From DATJGS01 sp035494735 (GTDB taxonomy: Bacteria; Eisenbacteria; RBG-16-71-46), in contig DATJGS010000014.1 in NCBI GenBank assembly GCA_035494735.1, forward strand, positions 1 to 64,000: a DNA stretch of 64,000 nucleotides, in the 5' to 3' direction. A program made the position numbers and the translations under genes. This document shows, in pieces, positions 43,200 through 51,110 of the stretch. A model generated the notes under the pieces. That model did no database searches. It had not been told where the DNA came from and saw only the letters and a program-made list of their open reading frames with translations. Every line of letters starts with the position of its first letter. Position 1 is the stretch's first letter.

Positions 43200-43769
43200 T
43201 CAGATCTTGAACGCGAGCCCGAGCGACAGCGTCCAGAAATCCGGGTTGAACGTGGTCGGGACCTGAATGTTGTTCTTGTCCTTCTGCATGAAGATGTAGC
43301 GGCCGTTCAGGTCGAGGCCGAGATGCGGCGCGACCGGCACTTCGAGCCCGCCGCCCAGGTGGACTCCGACCTTGTCGCCGGTCGCGTCCTCGAGAATCGG
43401 GTTGCGATAGTCGGTCGTCGTCCGGTACCAGCCGAGGCCACCGCCCGCGTAGATCATGGGGAGCAGCTGGACCCACGCCGAGGCGGTGACGGGCCACTGG
43501 CGCACCGTGACGTCTCCGTTCGCAAACGAGTCCTGCCGGTAGCCGATGCCGCCCTCCAGCTTGAGGAACGGCAGCACGGGCGCGCGCAGCGCGAGGCCGC
43601 CGAACGCCTGAGCGTCGCCGGCGTTGGTATCGGTGGACTTGGTGATTCCGAACGAGGGGATGAGTTCCACCGCTCGCGCGCGACCGGCGCTCGTGGTGGC
43701 GAGCGTCGCGAGCAAGAGCGCGCCGACCAGATGCCGGGCTGCGAGAGCACGGCGTTTGCGATCCATCAT
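43200..43769 (-). CDS. Small outer-membrane beta-barrel protein
   Basis: The 189-residue protein has a signal peptide (about 1-33) and about eight amphipathic strands, ending in LGLAFKI, an outer-membrane-like terminus though not with a final aromatic. The strands YAGGGLGWY and GVHLGGGLEVPV are OmpW/OmpX-like. It is the first gene downstream of sigma-54 promoter A, with a leader of about 100 bases. Confidence 0.75.
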   Translation of the reverse strand: MMDRKRRALAARHLVGALLLATLATTSAGRARAVELIPSFGITKSTDTNAGDAQAFGGLALRAPVLPFLKLEGGIGYRQDSFANGDVTVRQWPVTASAWVQLLPMIYAGGGLGWYRTTTDYRNPILEDATGDKVGVHLGGGLEVPVAPHLGLDLNGRYIFMQKDKNNIQVPTTFNPDFWTLSLGLAFKI

Positions 43770-43883
43770 GAGTGACTCCTGCAGCGGCGCGACGTGGACC
43801 AGAGCGCTGAAATCCGCCTGGCGGAAGGTGTCCGAAGCTCACCGGGCGACGGCGCCCGCGCGCTTCTTCGACGGGCTCGTAGC

Positions 43884-43898
43884 GCAGGAATGGTGCCA
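43884..43898 (-). promoter_or_regulatory. Sigma-54 promoter candidate A
   Basis: TGGCACCATTCCTGC: perfect TGGCAC at -24 and TGC at -12 with the required 10-base spacing between GG and GC. It lies 115 bases before the outer-membrane gene. Confidence 0.72.
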
Positions 43899-44003
43899 CC
43901 GGGCGCGAGGCGCGAGCATCGGCGCTAGGGCGTTGGCGGGGAACGGCGTACGGCGGCGGCCGCGGCCGGCGTTGGCACCGCGCGCGGCCCGGGTGCGGGA
44001 GAA

Positions 44004-44033
44004 GGAACTTCAATCCCGGGCCGGTTCTTCAAT
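44004..44033 (-). promoter_or_regulatory. Putative activator binding sites (UAS A, two copies)
   Basis: On the minus strand, ATTGAAGAACC (44033-44023) and ATTGAAGTTCC (44014-44004) repeat with a 19-base period, 106-125 bases upstream of promoter A. Confidence 0.6.
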
Positions 44034-44112
44034 GGCGGGCGCAGGGGTCGGCGTTCGCGGGCGTCGCGCGAACGCCGGCGCCGGGCGGTGAGACGTGCCC
44101 GAGCCCGGCGAA

Positions 44113-45999
44113 CTAGCCGATCGTCGAAATCGGCTTCGGATCGCTCGAGCCCCGGCGCTTGGCCAGGCTGCCGACCACCGCGACGAGTTCGTTCGGACTC
44201 GCGGGCTTCGACAGGTACATCTGGAATCCCGCGCCGAGGATGGTCACACGGTCTTCGATCTTCGCGTAGGCGGTCAGCGCAACGGCGGGGACCATGCCGC
44301 CGCGCGACACCTCGCGCATGCGGATCTTGCGGATGAGCGAGTAACCGTCTTCGCCCGGCATCGCGATGTCGGAGATCAGCACATCGGGCTGCCAGCGATC
44401 GAACTCGGCCAGCGCCTCGGCGGCCGAGCACGCGGAGCGAGCGTCGGCGCCGCACGAGCTGAACAGTTCGTGCAGGGCTTCGCGGGCGCTGGGCTCGTCC
44501 TCGACGATGAGCACGCGGATGCTGTCGAGGCGCGCCAGGCGCACGTCGGCCAGCGCGTCGCCTGCGATCGGATGCCGGCGACCGGGCTCTCCCGCCTCCC
44601 GCGCGGTCGCCTGCAGCGGGAACTTGACGAGGAACTTCGAGCCCAGGTTCGCGCCGTCGCTCTCGACCGAGATCTCGCCGCCGTGCAGCTCGACGATGTG
44701 CCGCACGATCGACAGCCCGAGTCCCAGGCCGCCATGGCGGCGCATCGAGCCGCCGGTGCCCTGGCGGAACGGCTCGAACACGTGCGGCAGGAAATCCACG
44801 TCGATGCCGACGCCGCTGTCGCTCACCGAGATCTCGATGTGCGATTCGGCGCGCTGCAGCACGACCTGCACGCGGCCGCCCTTGGGCGTGAACTTGATGG
44901 CGTTCGAGATCAGGTTCCACATGACCTGCTGGAGCCGTTCCGAATCGCCCGAGATCAGCCCGGCCCGCTCGTCCAGCACGAGCTGCAGGCGAATGTGCTT
45001 CGCGTCGCTGGCCGGGGCCTGGGATTCGGCGGCCGCCTTGATCACCGGCACCAGGTCGATCGGCCGCACGTCGAGCCGGAACTTGCCGGAGACCACGCGC
45101 GACACGTCGACGAGGTCGTCGATGAGCTGGGCCTGCGACGTGACGTTGCGCTCGATCACTTCCAGTGCGCGCGCCGACTTCTCCTTGTCGAGCGTTCCGC
45201 TGCGCAGCAGCTGCGTCCACGTCAGGATCGGCGCGAGCGGATTGCGCAGCTCGTGCGACACGGTGGCCAGGAACTCGTCCTTCAGGTGTCCGGCCGCCTC
45301 CGCGTCCGAGAGCGAGGCGCGCGCCTCGGTCTGCCCCTTCTCGGCCAGGCTGCGTGCGCTCGACTGGAGCCGGTAGCTCCGGTTGAGCGCGGTGATGAGC
45401 AGCAGGCACAGCATGACGAGCAGCACGACGGTCGCGATCGTGATGACGATGAGGAGCATCTCGGCGCGGTACACCTTCGCGAGCGCGGCCGCCCGCCCGC
45501 GCGCCCGGGCCGATTCGACGCGCGTCACGAGCGCGGCCAGCGCCTGATCGAACTCGGCGCCGCGAATCATGATCGGGTCCGGGTCGAGCGTCGCCCCCTT
45601 CACCGTTCCCGAGCTGGCGAGCGCGTGCGTGAACGCCTCCTGCTGGGCACGCTCCGTCGTCAGGATCTTCTCGAGCAGAGCCCGGGCCTCGGGATCCGCG
45701 AGCCTGCCCTGCAGTCGGGTGACGAGATCGCGGACGAGCGCGCTACCCGCCCGCGCCGCCGGCGCGAACTGCCGGCCGCTCGTCAGGAGACAGGCCTGCA
45801 CGTCCGCGATGTTCTTGACGCCGATGAGCTGGAGGGTCTTGGCGTCCGCGACGTCCTGGCCTTCGCCGGTCGCGACGTCCGCCATGCCGGAGATCAGGAC
45901 TCGCGACGCGAACATCGAGGCGCCGCTGGTCAGGATGGCCAGCAGACAGACCACGATCACGCCGCTGATCAGTTTCCGTTGGAACGACCACTCGGGCAC
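44113..45999 (-). CDS. Membrane hybrid histidine kinase with receiver domain
   Basis: The 628-residue protein has a transmembrane helix at 11-33, a periplasmic helical sensor of about 145 residues (CHASE3-like size), a second helix (181-204), HisKA with His249 in ATVSHELRNPL, a HATPase domain with DSGVGI and GGLGLGLSIV, and a C-terminal receiver (about 495-612) with Asp in ISDIAMPG and Lys in LSKP. The periplasmic signal is unknown. A sigma-54 promoter and two TTGAA elements lie upstream, so it may be part of the regulon that it senses for (inference). Confidence 0.88.
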   Translation of the reverse strand: MPEWSFQRKLISGVIVVCLLAILTSGASMFASRVLISGMADVATGEGQDVADAKTLQLIGVKNIADVQACLLTSGRQFAPAARAGSALVRDLVTRLQGRLADPEARALLEKILTTERAQQEAFTHALASSGTVKGATLDPDPIMIRGAEFDQALAALVTRVESARARGRAAALAKVYRAEMLLIVITIATVVLLVMLCLLLITALNRSYRLQSSARSLAEKGQTEARASLSDAEAAGHLKDEFLATVSHELRNPLAPILTWTQLLRSGTLDKEKSARALEVIERNVTSQAQLIDDLVDVSRVVSGKFRLDVRPIDLVPVIKAAAESQAPASDAKHIRLQLVLDERAGLISGDSERLQQVMWNLISNAIKFTPKGGRVQVVLQRAESHIEISVSDSGVGIDVDFLPHVFEPFRQGTGGSMRRHGGLGLGLSIVRHIVELHGGEISVESDGANLGSKFLVKFPLQATAREAGEPGRRHPIAGDALADVRLARLDSIRVLIVEDEPSAREALHELFSSCGADARSACSAAEALAEFDRWQPDVLISDIAMPGEDGYSLIRKIRMREVSRGGMVPAVALTAYAKIEDRVTILGAGFQMYLSKPASPNELVAVVGSLAKRRGSSDPKPISTIG

Positions 46000-46155
46000 G
46001 TTGGGACCGCTTTTCTTGAGTGGGAGGCTTCAGCTCCCGATGGGAAGCACTGCCAGTGTGGCCCTCGTCGGCGGCCGCGTCGACCGCTTTGTGCCCGGAA
46101 CGAGGGTCCTGGGTGACGGATGGGGAGCGTCACTCGTGCGACGATGTGATGCTTC

Positions 46156-46170
46156 GCACGATCGGTGCCA
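46156..46170 (-). promoter_or_regulatory. Sigma-54 promoter candidate B
   Basis: TGGCACCGATCGTGC: perfect TGGCAC and TGC with correct spacing, 157 bases before the hybrid kinase start. Confidence 0.72.
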
Positions 46171-46269
46171 TGAGGCCACTCCGCGAGGTGGCCGGTAAAC
46201 ACATGCGCGCCAAAGGATGTGCGCCGATTTGCCCGTCCCGCGGATTGAACGAAGTGTCGGCGCACGGAA

Positions 46270-46300
46270 GGGATTTCAATGCGCGGCCCGGTTCTTCAAT
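46270..46300 (-). promoter_or_regulatory. Putative activator binding sites (UAS B, two copies)
   Basis: On the minus strand, ATTGAAGAACC (46300-46290, identical to the first copy in UAS A) and ATTGAAATCCC (46280-46270) repeat with a 20-base period, 100-120 bases upstream of promoter B. Confidence 0.6.
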
Positions 46301-46320
46301 CAGGGAGCGAACCCGCCGGC

Positions 46321-46986
46321 TCAGCGTTGGACGATCAGACGCCTCGTCCACTGCGCGTCGCCCAGGCGCGCCCTCACGAAGTACACGCCGGACCCGACGG
46401 CCGCGCCGCGATCGTCCTCGAGATTCCATGACCACTCTCCCGTTCCCGCGGCCCGACGGCCGCTGGCGAGCGTGTGCAGGTGCCGACCGCTGACGTCGAA
46501 CACGTCGACCTGGACGTCCATGGCCGTGGGCAGCGAGTACGCCCAGCGCGTGGAGGCGCGCGCCGGGTTCGGCCAGGGCGTGGAGAACGCGAGCGCGCGA
46601 GCCGAGGGACCGACGTCGGCCGTCTGGGCCGGACGGCTGAGGAGGTTCGACACCGTCGACCAGTTGCCGCCGTCGTCCCCGGTCTTCATGGCCAGGTAAT
46701 ACAACACGCCGTCGGCCAGCCCCGAGACCACGAACGATTCCGCCGTGCCCGCAGCGGACGGCGCCGGCACCCCGCCGAGCCGCGTGGCCTGCAGGAAATT
46801 CGCGGCGGTGATCGGAGCGGTCGAGTAGCGCAGGTCGTAGGCCGTGGCCCGGCCGATGGTGCCGTCGTCGCCGGGCGCGGTCCAGTAGATCGAGAACGGT
46901 GTTGCGACGGCGGACGCCGCGGCGGGAGCCGCGACGGCGAGCAGCGAGGAACTGGCAAGCAGAGCGATTCGTCGGGTGGTCTTCAT
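46321..46986 (-). CDS. Secreted protein with fibronectin-like domain and FlgD-type C-terminal sorting domain
   Basis: The 221-residue protein has a signal peptide (about 1-28), a fibronectin-III-like domain (about 32-125, with FSIYWTAPGDDG and YDLRYSTAPI), and a C-terminal FlgD-Ig-like domain: VQVDVFDVSGRHLHTL, WNLEDDRGAAVGSGVYFVRA, ending RRLIVQR. This last domain is the usual C-terminal sorting signal of secreted proteins in Eisenbacteria-like and FCB genomes. The ATG at 46986 has GGGAGGA just upstream; the frame is open further but without coding character. Confidence 0.8.
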   Translation of the reverse strand: MKTTRRIALLASSSLLAVAAPAAASAVATPFSIYWTAPGDDGTIGRATAYDLRYSTAPITAANFLQATRLGGVPAPSAAGTAESFVVSGLADGVLYYLAMKTGDDGGNWSTVSNLLSRPAQTADVGPSARALAFSTPWPNPARASTRWAYSLPTAMDVQVDVFDVSGRHLHTLASGRRAAGTGEWSWNLEDDRGAAVGSGVYFVRARLGDAQWTRRLIVQR

Positions 46987-47421
46987 GAGTCCTCCCGGTC
47001 CGTGGCTCGAGGCTTGTGATGCGCGCGTGACAGATGCCGCCGGGCAGGACACACCGGTCCGTCCGGCGTTACTGGGTCGTGGTGCGGGGGCTGCCGCGAA
47101 GGCCGGTCGATCTTCGATCCCGGGAGCCCGGGTGGCCTGATTCACGGCGAAGGTCATCGAGCGAGCGCGTCGGCTTGCTCACGGAGGCGGTGTTGCCGCA
47201 CCTGGACAACGCAAGGCCGGGACCATCGGGCGCCCGCGCGAGGATTCCTCTCAAGCCCGGGCCCAGCCGCACGATGGAGCGGGCGATCGCGTGGTTCGCT
47301 GCGCCGCGCGCCGCTCGAAGTGTCGCCCGATCACCCAGTGCGAGGCTGGCGCGCGTCGGCCCCCTGTCGATCCACGTCGCGCTCGCAGGCTCGGCGGCCC
47401 TCTTGCTCCAACCGCCTCGTT

Positions 47422-47463
47422 CTTGAATTTCCTTCCCACGCGCGCGCGGCCGTTTTTTCAATC
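47422..47463 (+). promoter_or_regulatory. Putative activator binding sites (UAS C)
   Basis: CTTGAATTTCC (47422-47432) in the direction of transcription and, inverted, TTTTTTCAATC (47453-47463). They lie 104-145 bases upstream of promoter C. The copies are less perfect than in A and B, and the second is inverted. Confidence 0.45.
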
Positions 47464-47566
47464 GGGCGTGCCCCGGGGACGGCTGCCACCGCACGGAGGC
47501 GTGTGCCGCCACGATCCGGCGTCGGCGGCGCAACGAGTTGGCGAACGAGGCCGGCGTGGGGAGCGC

Positions 47567-47581
47567 TGGCATCAATCTGGC
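47567..47581 (+). promoter_or_regulatory. Sigma-54 promoter candidate C
   Basis: TGGCATCAATCTGGC has GG and GC 10 bases apart; the first 12 bases are identical to candidate D. It lies 134 bases before the PEP-CTERM gene start. Confidence 0.58.
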
Positions 47582-47714
47582 TCTAACGAATCGCTGGCGA
47601 TCGAGGCTCACGCCGTCGATCGAGGAAGCTCGCGGTGCCGGCACTCCATGCAACGCGCATGGGATGGCGGCGCGAACCGCGCAAGAGCTTGTCGGAGTCC
47701 CAGGAGTGTTCGAG

Positions 47715-48062
47715 ATGCAACACCGATCGAGGTGGGGATGGTTCGCCGGCAGCACCGTGGTGCTGCTGCTCGCGCTGGCTTCCGTGGCAAACGCCTACGT
47801 CCAGGGAATCGACGCCCATCTCGGGCGCAGTCTGAACGCGACACCCGACGGCACGACCGCGGGGTCGACGGCACAGATCGGATCACCGACCGCGCTGTCA
47901 GGCGAGCGCGGGCCCTACGCCATGCCGATCGAGCACGCGGTGACCGAACCCGTTCCCGAGCCCGGCACGCTGACGCTGGCCGCGCTGGGCCTGCTCGCGC
48001 TCGCGGCCGTCGGCCGAGCCCGCGGCCGCTTTCGGGCGCCCGGGCATTCCGAAGTTCTGTGA
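47715..48062 (+). CDS. Small PEP-CTERM sorting-domain protein
   Basis: The 115-residue protein has a signal peptide (1-27, cut after VANAY), a short Thr/Ser/Gly-rich mature part, and a C-terminal PEP-CTERM signal: VPEPGTLTL, a hydrophobic helix, then the basic cluster GRARGR. In PEP-CTERM systems an exosortase recognises this signal and processes the protein for export to the extracellular matrix; no exosortase gene is in the window. AGGAG lies eight bases before the ATG. It has a sigma-54-like promoter upstream, as known for several PEP-CTERM genes. Confidence 0.82.
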   Translation: MQHRSRWGWFAGSTVVLLLALASVANAYVQGIDAHLGRSLNATPDGTTAGSTAQIGSPTALSGERGPYAMPIEHAVTEPVPEPGTLTLAALGLLALAAVGRARGRFRAPGHSEVL

Positions 48063-48080
48063 GTCGAAGCGGGGACGTGA

Positions 48081-48713
48081 ATGGATAGCCTCAACGCGTG
48101 GTGGGATCGCCTGCCGGGCGAACGTTTCTGGCTCGACGTGACGGATCGCGACGACCGGGACAAGCTGCTGGCCGTGCCGCGAGGCGTCGGCAGGTCGTCC
48201 GCGTCCTGGGTGCACCGTCTGATCACGCACGTGCGCGGCGGCGATCTGGTCTTTCACTACGACGCTTCGCAGGAGGCGATCGCGGCCTGCTCCATCGCTC
48301 AGGGGCGAGTCGAAAAACGCGATCTGGCCTGGCCGGTCGCGACGCGGAACGGCGACGCCGGCATGGGGACCCAGCTGCTGCCGAGCTGGAGTATCGGGCT
48401 GCGGCATTCGACGCGGCTCGTCTCCCCATTGCCGCTCGCCGCGATCGCCCACACCCAGTGGAACCTGTTTCCGGTGCTGCGCGCGCTCGAGGACGCCGCC
48501 GGCGATCCTCTCTACTACCCGTTCGAGATGGGAGACCGTGAAGCGACGCGGCCGCTCCTCGGGTACGTCTTCAAGCTGCCGGCCGTCTTCGTGCAGAGCT
48601 TCCCGGAGCTGGTGAGCGCGGTGGCGCGCTCCGCGCAGCCGGCGGCCGCCTACGAGAGATCGCGCCCGGTGCTCGTCACCGCGCGGCCTCCGTCCTTCGC
48701 GTCCCAGCGCTAG
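48081..48713 (+). CDS. Protein with possible EVE/PUA-like domain
   Basis: The 210-residue cytoplasmic protein begins MDSLNAWWDRLPGERFWLDV; the segment with RGGDLVFHYDASQEAIAACS resembles the EVE/PUA-like fold, which binds modified bases or nucleic acid in other families. There is no catalytic domain. The gene starts 18 bases after the PEP-CTERM gene and could be co-transcribed with it. Family assignment is tentative. Confidence 0.6.
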   Translation: MDSLNAWWDRLPGERFWLDVTDRDDRDKLLAVPRGVGRSSASWVHRLITHVRGGDLVFHYDASQEAIAACSIAQGRVEKRDLAWPVATRNGDAGMGTQLLPSWSIGLRHSTRLVSPLPLAAIAHTQWNLFPVLRALEDAAGDPLYYPFEMGDREATRPLLGYVFKLPAVFVQSFPELVSAVARSAQPAAAYERSRPVLVTARPPSFASQR

Positions 48714-48768
48714 CGCGTCACGGACCTCGCGGCGGGCGCGGGAAGCTGGGCTCGGTCAACGCGTGCGC

Positions 48769-49770
48769 TCAGTGGAACAGCGCGCGCGCGGCGAGCGCGC
48801 ACGCAAAGCCGAGCAGCGCGCTCACCGGAATCGTCAGCACCCACGCCCCCGCCATCGTGCGCACCACCTGCCAGCGCACCGCGTTCATGCGCTGCGACGC
48901 TCCGGCGCCGAGGATGCTGGAGCTGATGACGTGCGTCGTGCTCAACGGGAATCCCAGGCGCGACGCGATCTCGATGACGCTGGCGGCCGCGGTCTCGGCC
49001 GCGAAGCCGTGGATCGGGTCCAGGTGTGCGAGCCGCGTGCCCATCGTGTGGATGATGCGCCGGCCGCCGGCGAACGTGCCCGCCGCCATCGCCGCCGCGC
49101 TCAGACCGATGACCCACGTGGGCACGTGAAACGCCGGCAGGAGCCCGGCGCTCACGAGACCGAGCGTGATGATGCCCATGGTCTTCTGCGCGTCGTTGCC
49201 GCCGTGGCTGAACGCCATGAACGCCGCGGACACGACCTGCGACCTGCGGAAGATCGGGCCCACGCGCGACGGGCTCATCGACCCGAAGATCCTGAGCAGC
49301 AGCTTCATGAGCAGCAGCGCGAACACGAAGCCCACGGCCGGCGACAGCACGAGCGGCACGGCCACCTTGTGGACCAGCACGCCCCACTGGGCGGAGTCGA
49401 ATCCCAGGCTGGCGATGCCGGCGCCAAGCAGGCTGCCGATCAGCGCGTGGCTCGAGCTGCTCGGGATCCCGAAGTACCACGTGAACAGGTTCCACGCGAT
49501 CGCCCCGACGAGCGCCGCGGTGACCGCGACGAGCGGGACGGTCCCGGCGACGATGCCGCTGCCCACGGTGCGCGCGACCTCGGTGCCGGACATGGCGCCG
49601 ACGAAGTTCAGCACGGCGGCCATCGTGATCGCCACCCACGGCCGCATCACGCGCGTCGAGATGACCGTGGCGACCGCGTTCGCGGTGTCGTGGAACCCGT
49701 TGATGAAGTCGAACACGACCGCGAGCCCGATCATGGCGACGAGCAGCGGCGTGACGCCCGCGCTAGGCAT
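48769..49770 (-). CDS. pitA: Low-affinity inorganic phosphate transporter, Pit family
   Basis: The 333-residue inner-membrane protein has about ten helices in two repeated halves. The first half has the signature FDFINGFHDTANAVAT and the second SHGGNDAQKTMGI, the typical Pit/PHO4 motifs. It imports phosphate with protons or metal-phosphate. Its ATG overlaps the end of the DUF47 gene by eight bases, the standard pit-associated pair. Confidence 0.95.
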   Translation of the reverse strand: MPSAGVTPLLVAMIGLAVVFDFINGFHDTANAVATVISTRVMRPWVAITMAAVLNFVGAMSGTEVARTVGSGIVAGTVPLVAVTAALVGAIAWNLFTWYFGIPSSSSHALIGSLLGAGIASLGFDSAQWGVLVHKVAVPLVLSPAVGFVFALLLMKLLLRIFGSMSPSRVGPIFRRSQVVSAAFMAFSHGGNDAQKTMGIITLGLVSAGLLPAFHVPTWVIGLSAAAMAAGTFAGGRRIIHTMGTRLAHLDPIHGFAAETAAASVIEIASRLGFPLSTTHVISSSILGAGASQRMNAVRWQVVRTMAGAWVLTIPVSALLGFACALAARALFH

Positions 49771-50392
49771 GCTTGATCACGAGCCCGCGCAGTACGTCCG
49801 CGATGTCCTCGCACCGGTCGGTCACCCGCTCCATCGTCTCGTAGATCCGGCTCCACGCGATCACGTGCGTCGGATCGTGCGGCCGGTGGAACAGGTCCAT
49901 CGTCCCCTGGCGGAACAGCGCGTCGGCCTGGTTCTCGAGGCGGTGGATCTCGATGATGCCGTCCTCGAGCTTCTTCATGGCGCGCCGGTTGCGCAGGTTC
50001 GGCATCTGCCTCTCGACCGCCTCGGTGCACGCCACGATCAGCGTCGCGAGCTGCCGCGCCACGCCGGTCGGCTCCTTCACGTTGTACACGCACATCGCGT
50101 CGCCGGCCTCGTGGATGTGGTCCATCACGTCATCCAGGGCGATCGTGATGGCGATGATGTCCTCGCGGTCGAGCGGCGGCATGAACACCCGGTGCAGCTT
50201 CTCGAACACCGAGTGCGCGATGCCGTCGCCCTTGTGCTCCAGATCGTGCAATTGGCCGACGATCGTGTCGGCGCTCGCGAATTCCCGGCACATGCCGTCG
50301 AGCAGGCGCGCGGCATCGACGTTGTTGTGCGCGGACTCCTCGAACCACGTGAAGAAGTCCTCGTTCGGCTTCTGCGGCTTCAATCCGCCCAT
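49763..50392 (-). CDS. DUF47/PhoU-like protein
   Basis: The 209-residue all-helical protein is of the DUF47 family, which resembles PhoU: it has EFASADTIVGQLHDLEHKGD, DREDIIAITIALDDVMD and a C-terminal ERVTDRCEDIADVLRGLV. Such proteins modulate Pit transporters or phosphate signalling. It follows the cyclic-nucleotide-binding gene by 22 bases and is coupled to pit. Confidence 0.92.
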   Translation of the reverse strand: MGGLKPQKPNEDFFTWFEESAHNNVDAARLLDGMCREFASADTIVGQLHDLEHKGDGIAHSVFEKLHRVFMPPLDREDIIAITIALDDVMDHIHEAGDAMCVYNVKEPTGVARQLATLIVACTEAVERQMPNLRNRRAMKKLEDGIIEIHRLENQADALFRQGTMDLFHRPHDPTHVIAWSRIYETMERVTDRCEDIADVLRGLVIKHA

Positions 50393-50414
50393 GCGTCCCC
50401 CTCGCGACGGTGCG

Positions 50415-51110
50415 CTACGTGACCTTCGATTCGTCGGGTTCCGGCGCGTGCGTCGGCACGATGTCCTCGCGCGGCGCCTCCGGTGCCGCGGCGGCGGCGG
50501 GGCCCGCGCTCTCGGGCGCGCGTTGGCCGAGCGCCGCGGCCGCGAGCGCCTCTCCCGGCGTCGCGGGCGCGGCGCTCGCCTTCTCCGACGCGTCCGCGGG
50601 CTCCTCGGCGCCGGCGACCTCCGCGGCTGTGGCTTCGGCTTCCGCCATCGCCTCCGGCTTCTCGATGCCCTCGCCCTCGACGCGGGCTTCGTGCGGCTGG
50701 CCCGTCGCCATCGCGCGCAGCCGGCGCGCGAGCACCCGCACGACTTCCTGGAGGAGCGTCAGGTCGCCGGCCGCGACGTCGTAGAACTCGTCGCGCTGGA
50801 GCGCCAGCGCGCGCCCGTCCTCGATGCATTCGGCGTGATGGTCGCGGCTCGAGTCGTCAACGAGCGCCCACGTGCCGAACGCCTCGCCCGGACCGACTTC
50901 GGTGGTGCGTTCGCCGGTCACGATGCGCACCCGGCCCTCGACGACCATGTACAGCGCGTCCGCGGGATCCTCGTCGCGATAGATCATGTCGCCTTGCGAC
51001 ATCTCGACCTCGTTCGCGACCTCGGCCAATTCGAGGAGCCGGCGCGGGCCGACGTCCTTGAGGAGGTCCGCGCTCTTGAGGATGAGGACGCGTTCGACCG
51101 GGGTCAGCAT
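50415..51110 (-). CDS. Cyclic-nucleotide-binding domain protein
   Basis: The 231-residue protein has a cNMP-binding beta-roll (about 10-125) with GDMIYRDEDPADALYMVVEGRV and a phosphate-binding-cassette-like FGTWAL region, then an Ala/Glu-rich, disordered tail of about 90 residues. The FGTWAL segment lacks the canonical Arg of cAMP binders, so the ligand is uncertain. In related genomes this domain is fused to the C-terminus of HEAT-repeat carriers like the gene upstream, with which it overlaps by seven bases. Confidence 0.82.
   Translation of the reverse strand: MLTPVERVLILKSADLLKDVGPRRLLELAEVANEVEMSQGDMIYRDEDPADALYMVVEGRVRIVTGERTTEVGPGEAFGTWALVDDSSRDHHAECIEDGRALALQRDEFYDVAAGDLTLLQEVVRVLARRLRAMATGQPHEARVEGEGIEKPEAMAEAEATAAEVAGAEEPADASEKASAAPATPGEALAAAALGQRAPESAGPAAAAAPEAPREDIVPTHAPEPDESKVT

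Larger units (their letters stand above)
43770..44112. other. 343-base intergenic region with sigma-54 promoter A and its elements
   Basis: No gene is seen. It holds the promoter match at 43884-43898 and two TTGAA elements at 44004-44033, all reading left toward the outer-membrane gene. Confidence 0.65.
46000..46320. other. 321-base intergenic region with sigma-54 promoter B and its elements
   Basis: No gene is seen. It holds the promoter match at 46156-46170 and two TTGAA elements at 46270-46300 directed at the hybrid kinase gene. Confidence 0.65.
46987..47714. other. 728-base divergent intergenic region
   Basis: No conserved gene is seen. The right half contains UAS C and sigma-54 promoter C for the PEP-CTERM gene. 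On the minus strand, CGGCATCTGTCACGC (47039-47025) is a weaker sigma-54-like match 39 bases before the FlgD-tailed gene, but no TTGAA element lies at the usual distance. The middle part shows nothing recognisable. Confidence 0.55.

Noticed and set aside
46045..46062. TGGCAG match on the minus strand near 46.05 kb as a second sigma-54 site before the hybrid kinase
   Set aside because: No GC at the required distance; the site at 46156-46170 is far better.
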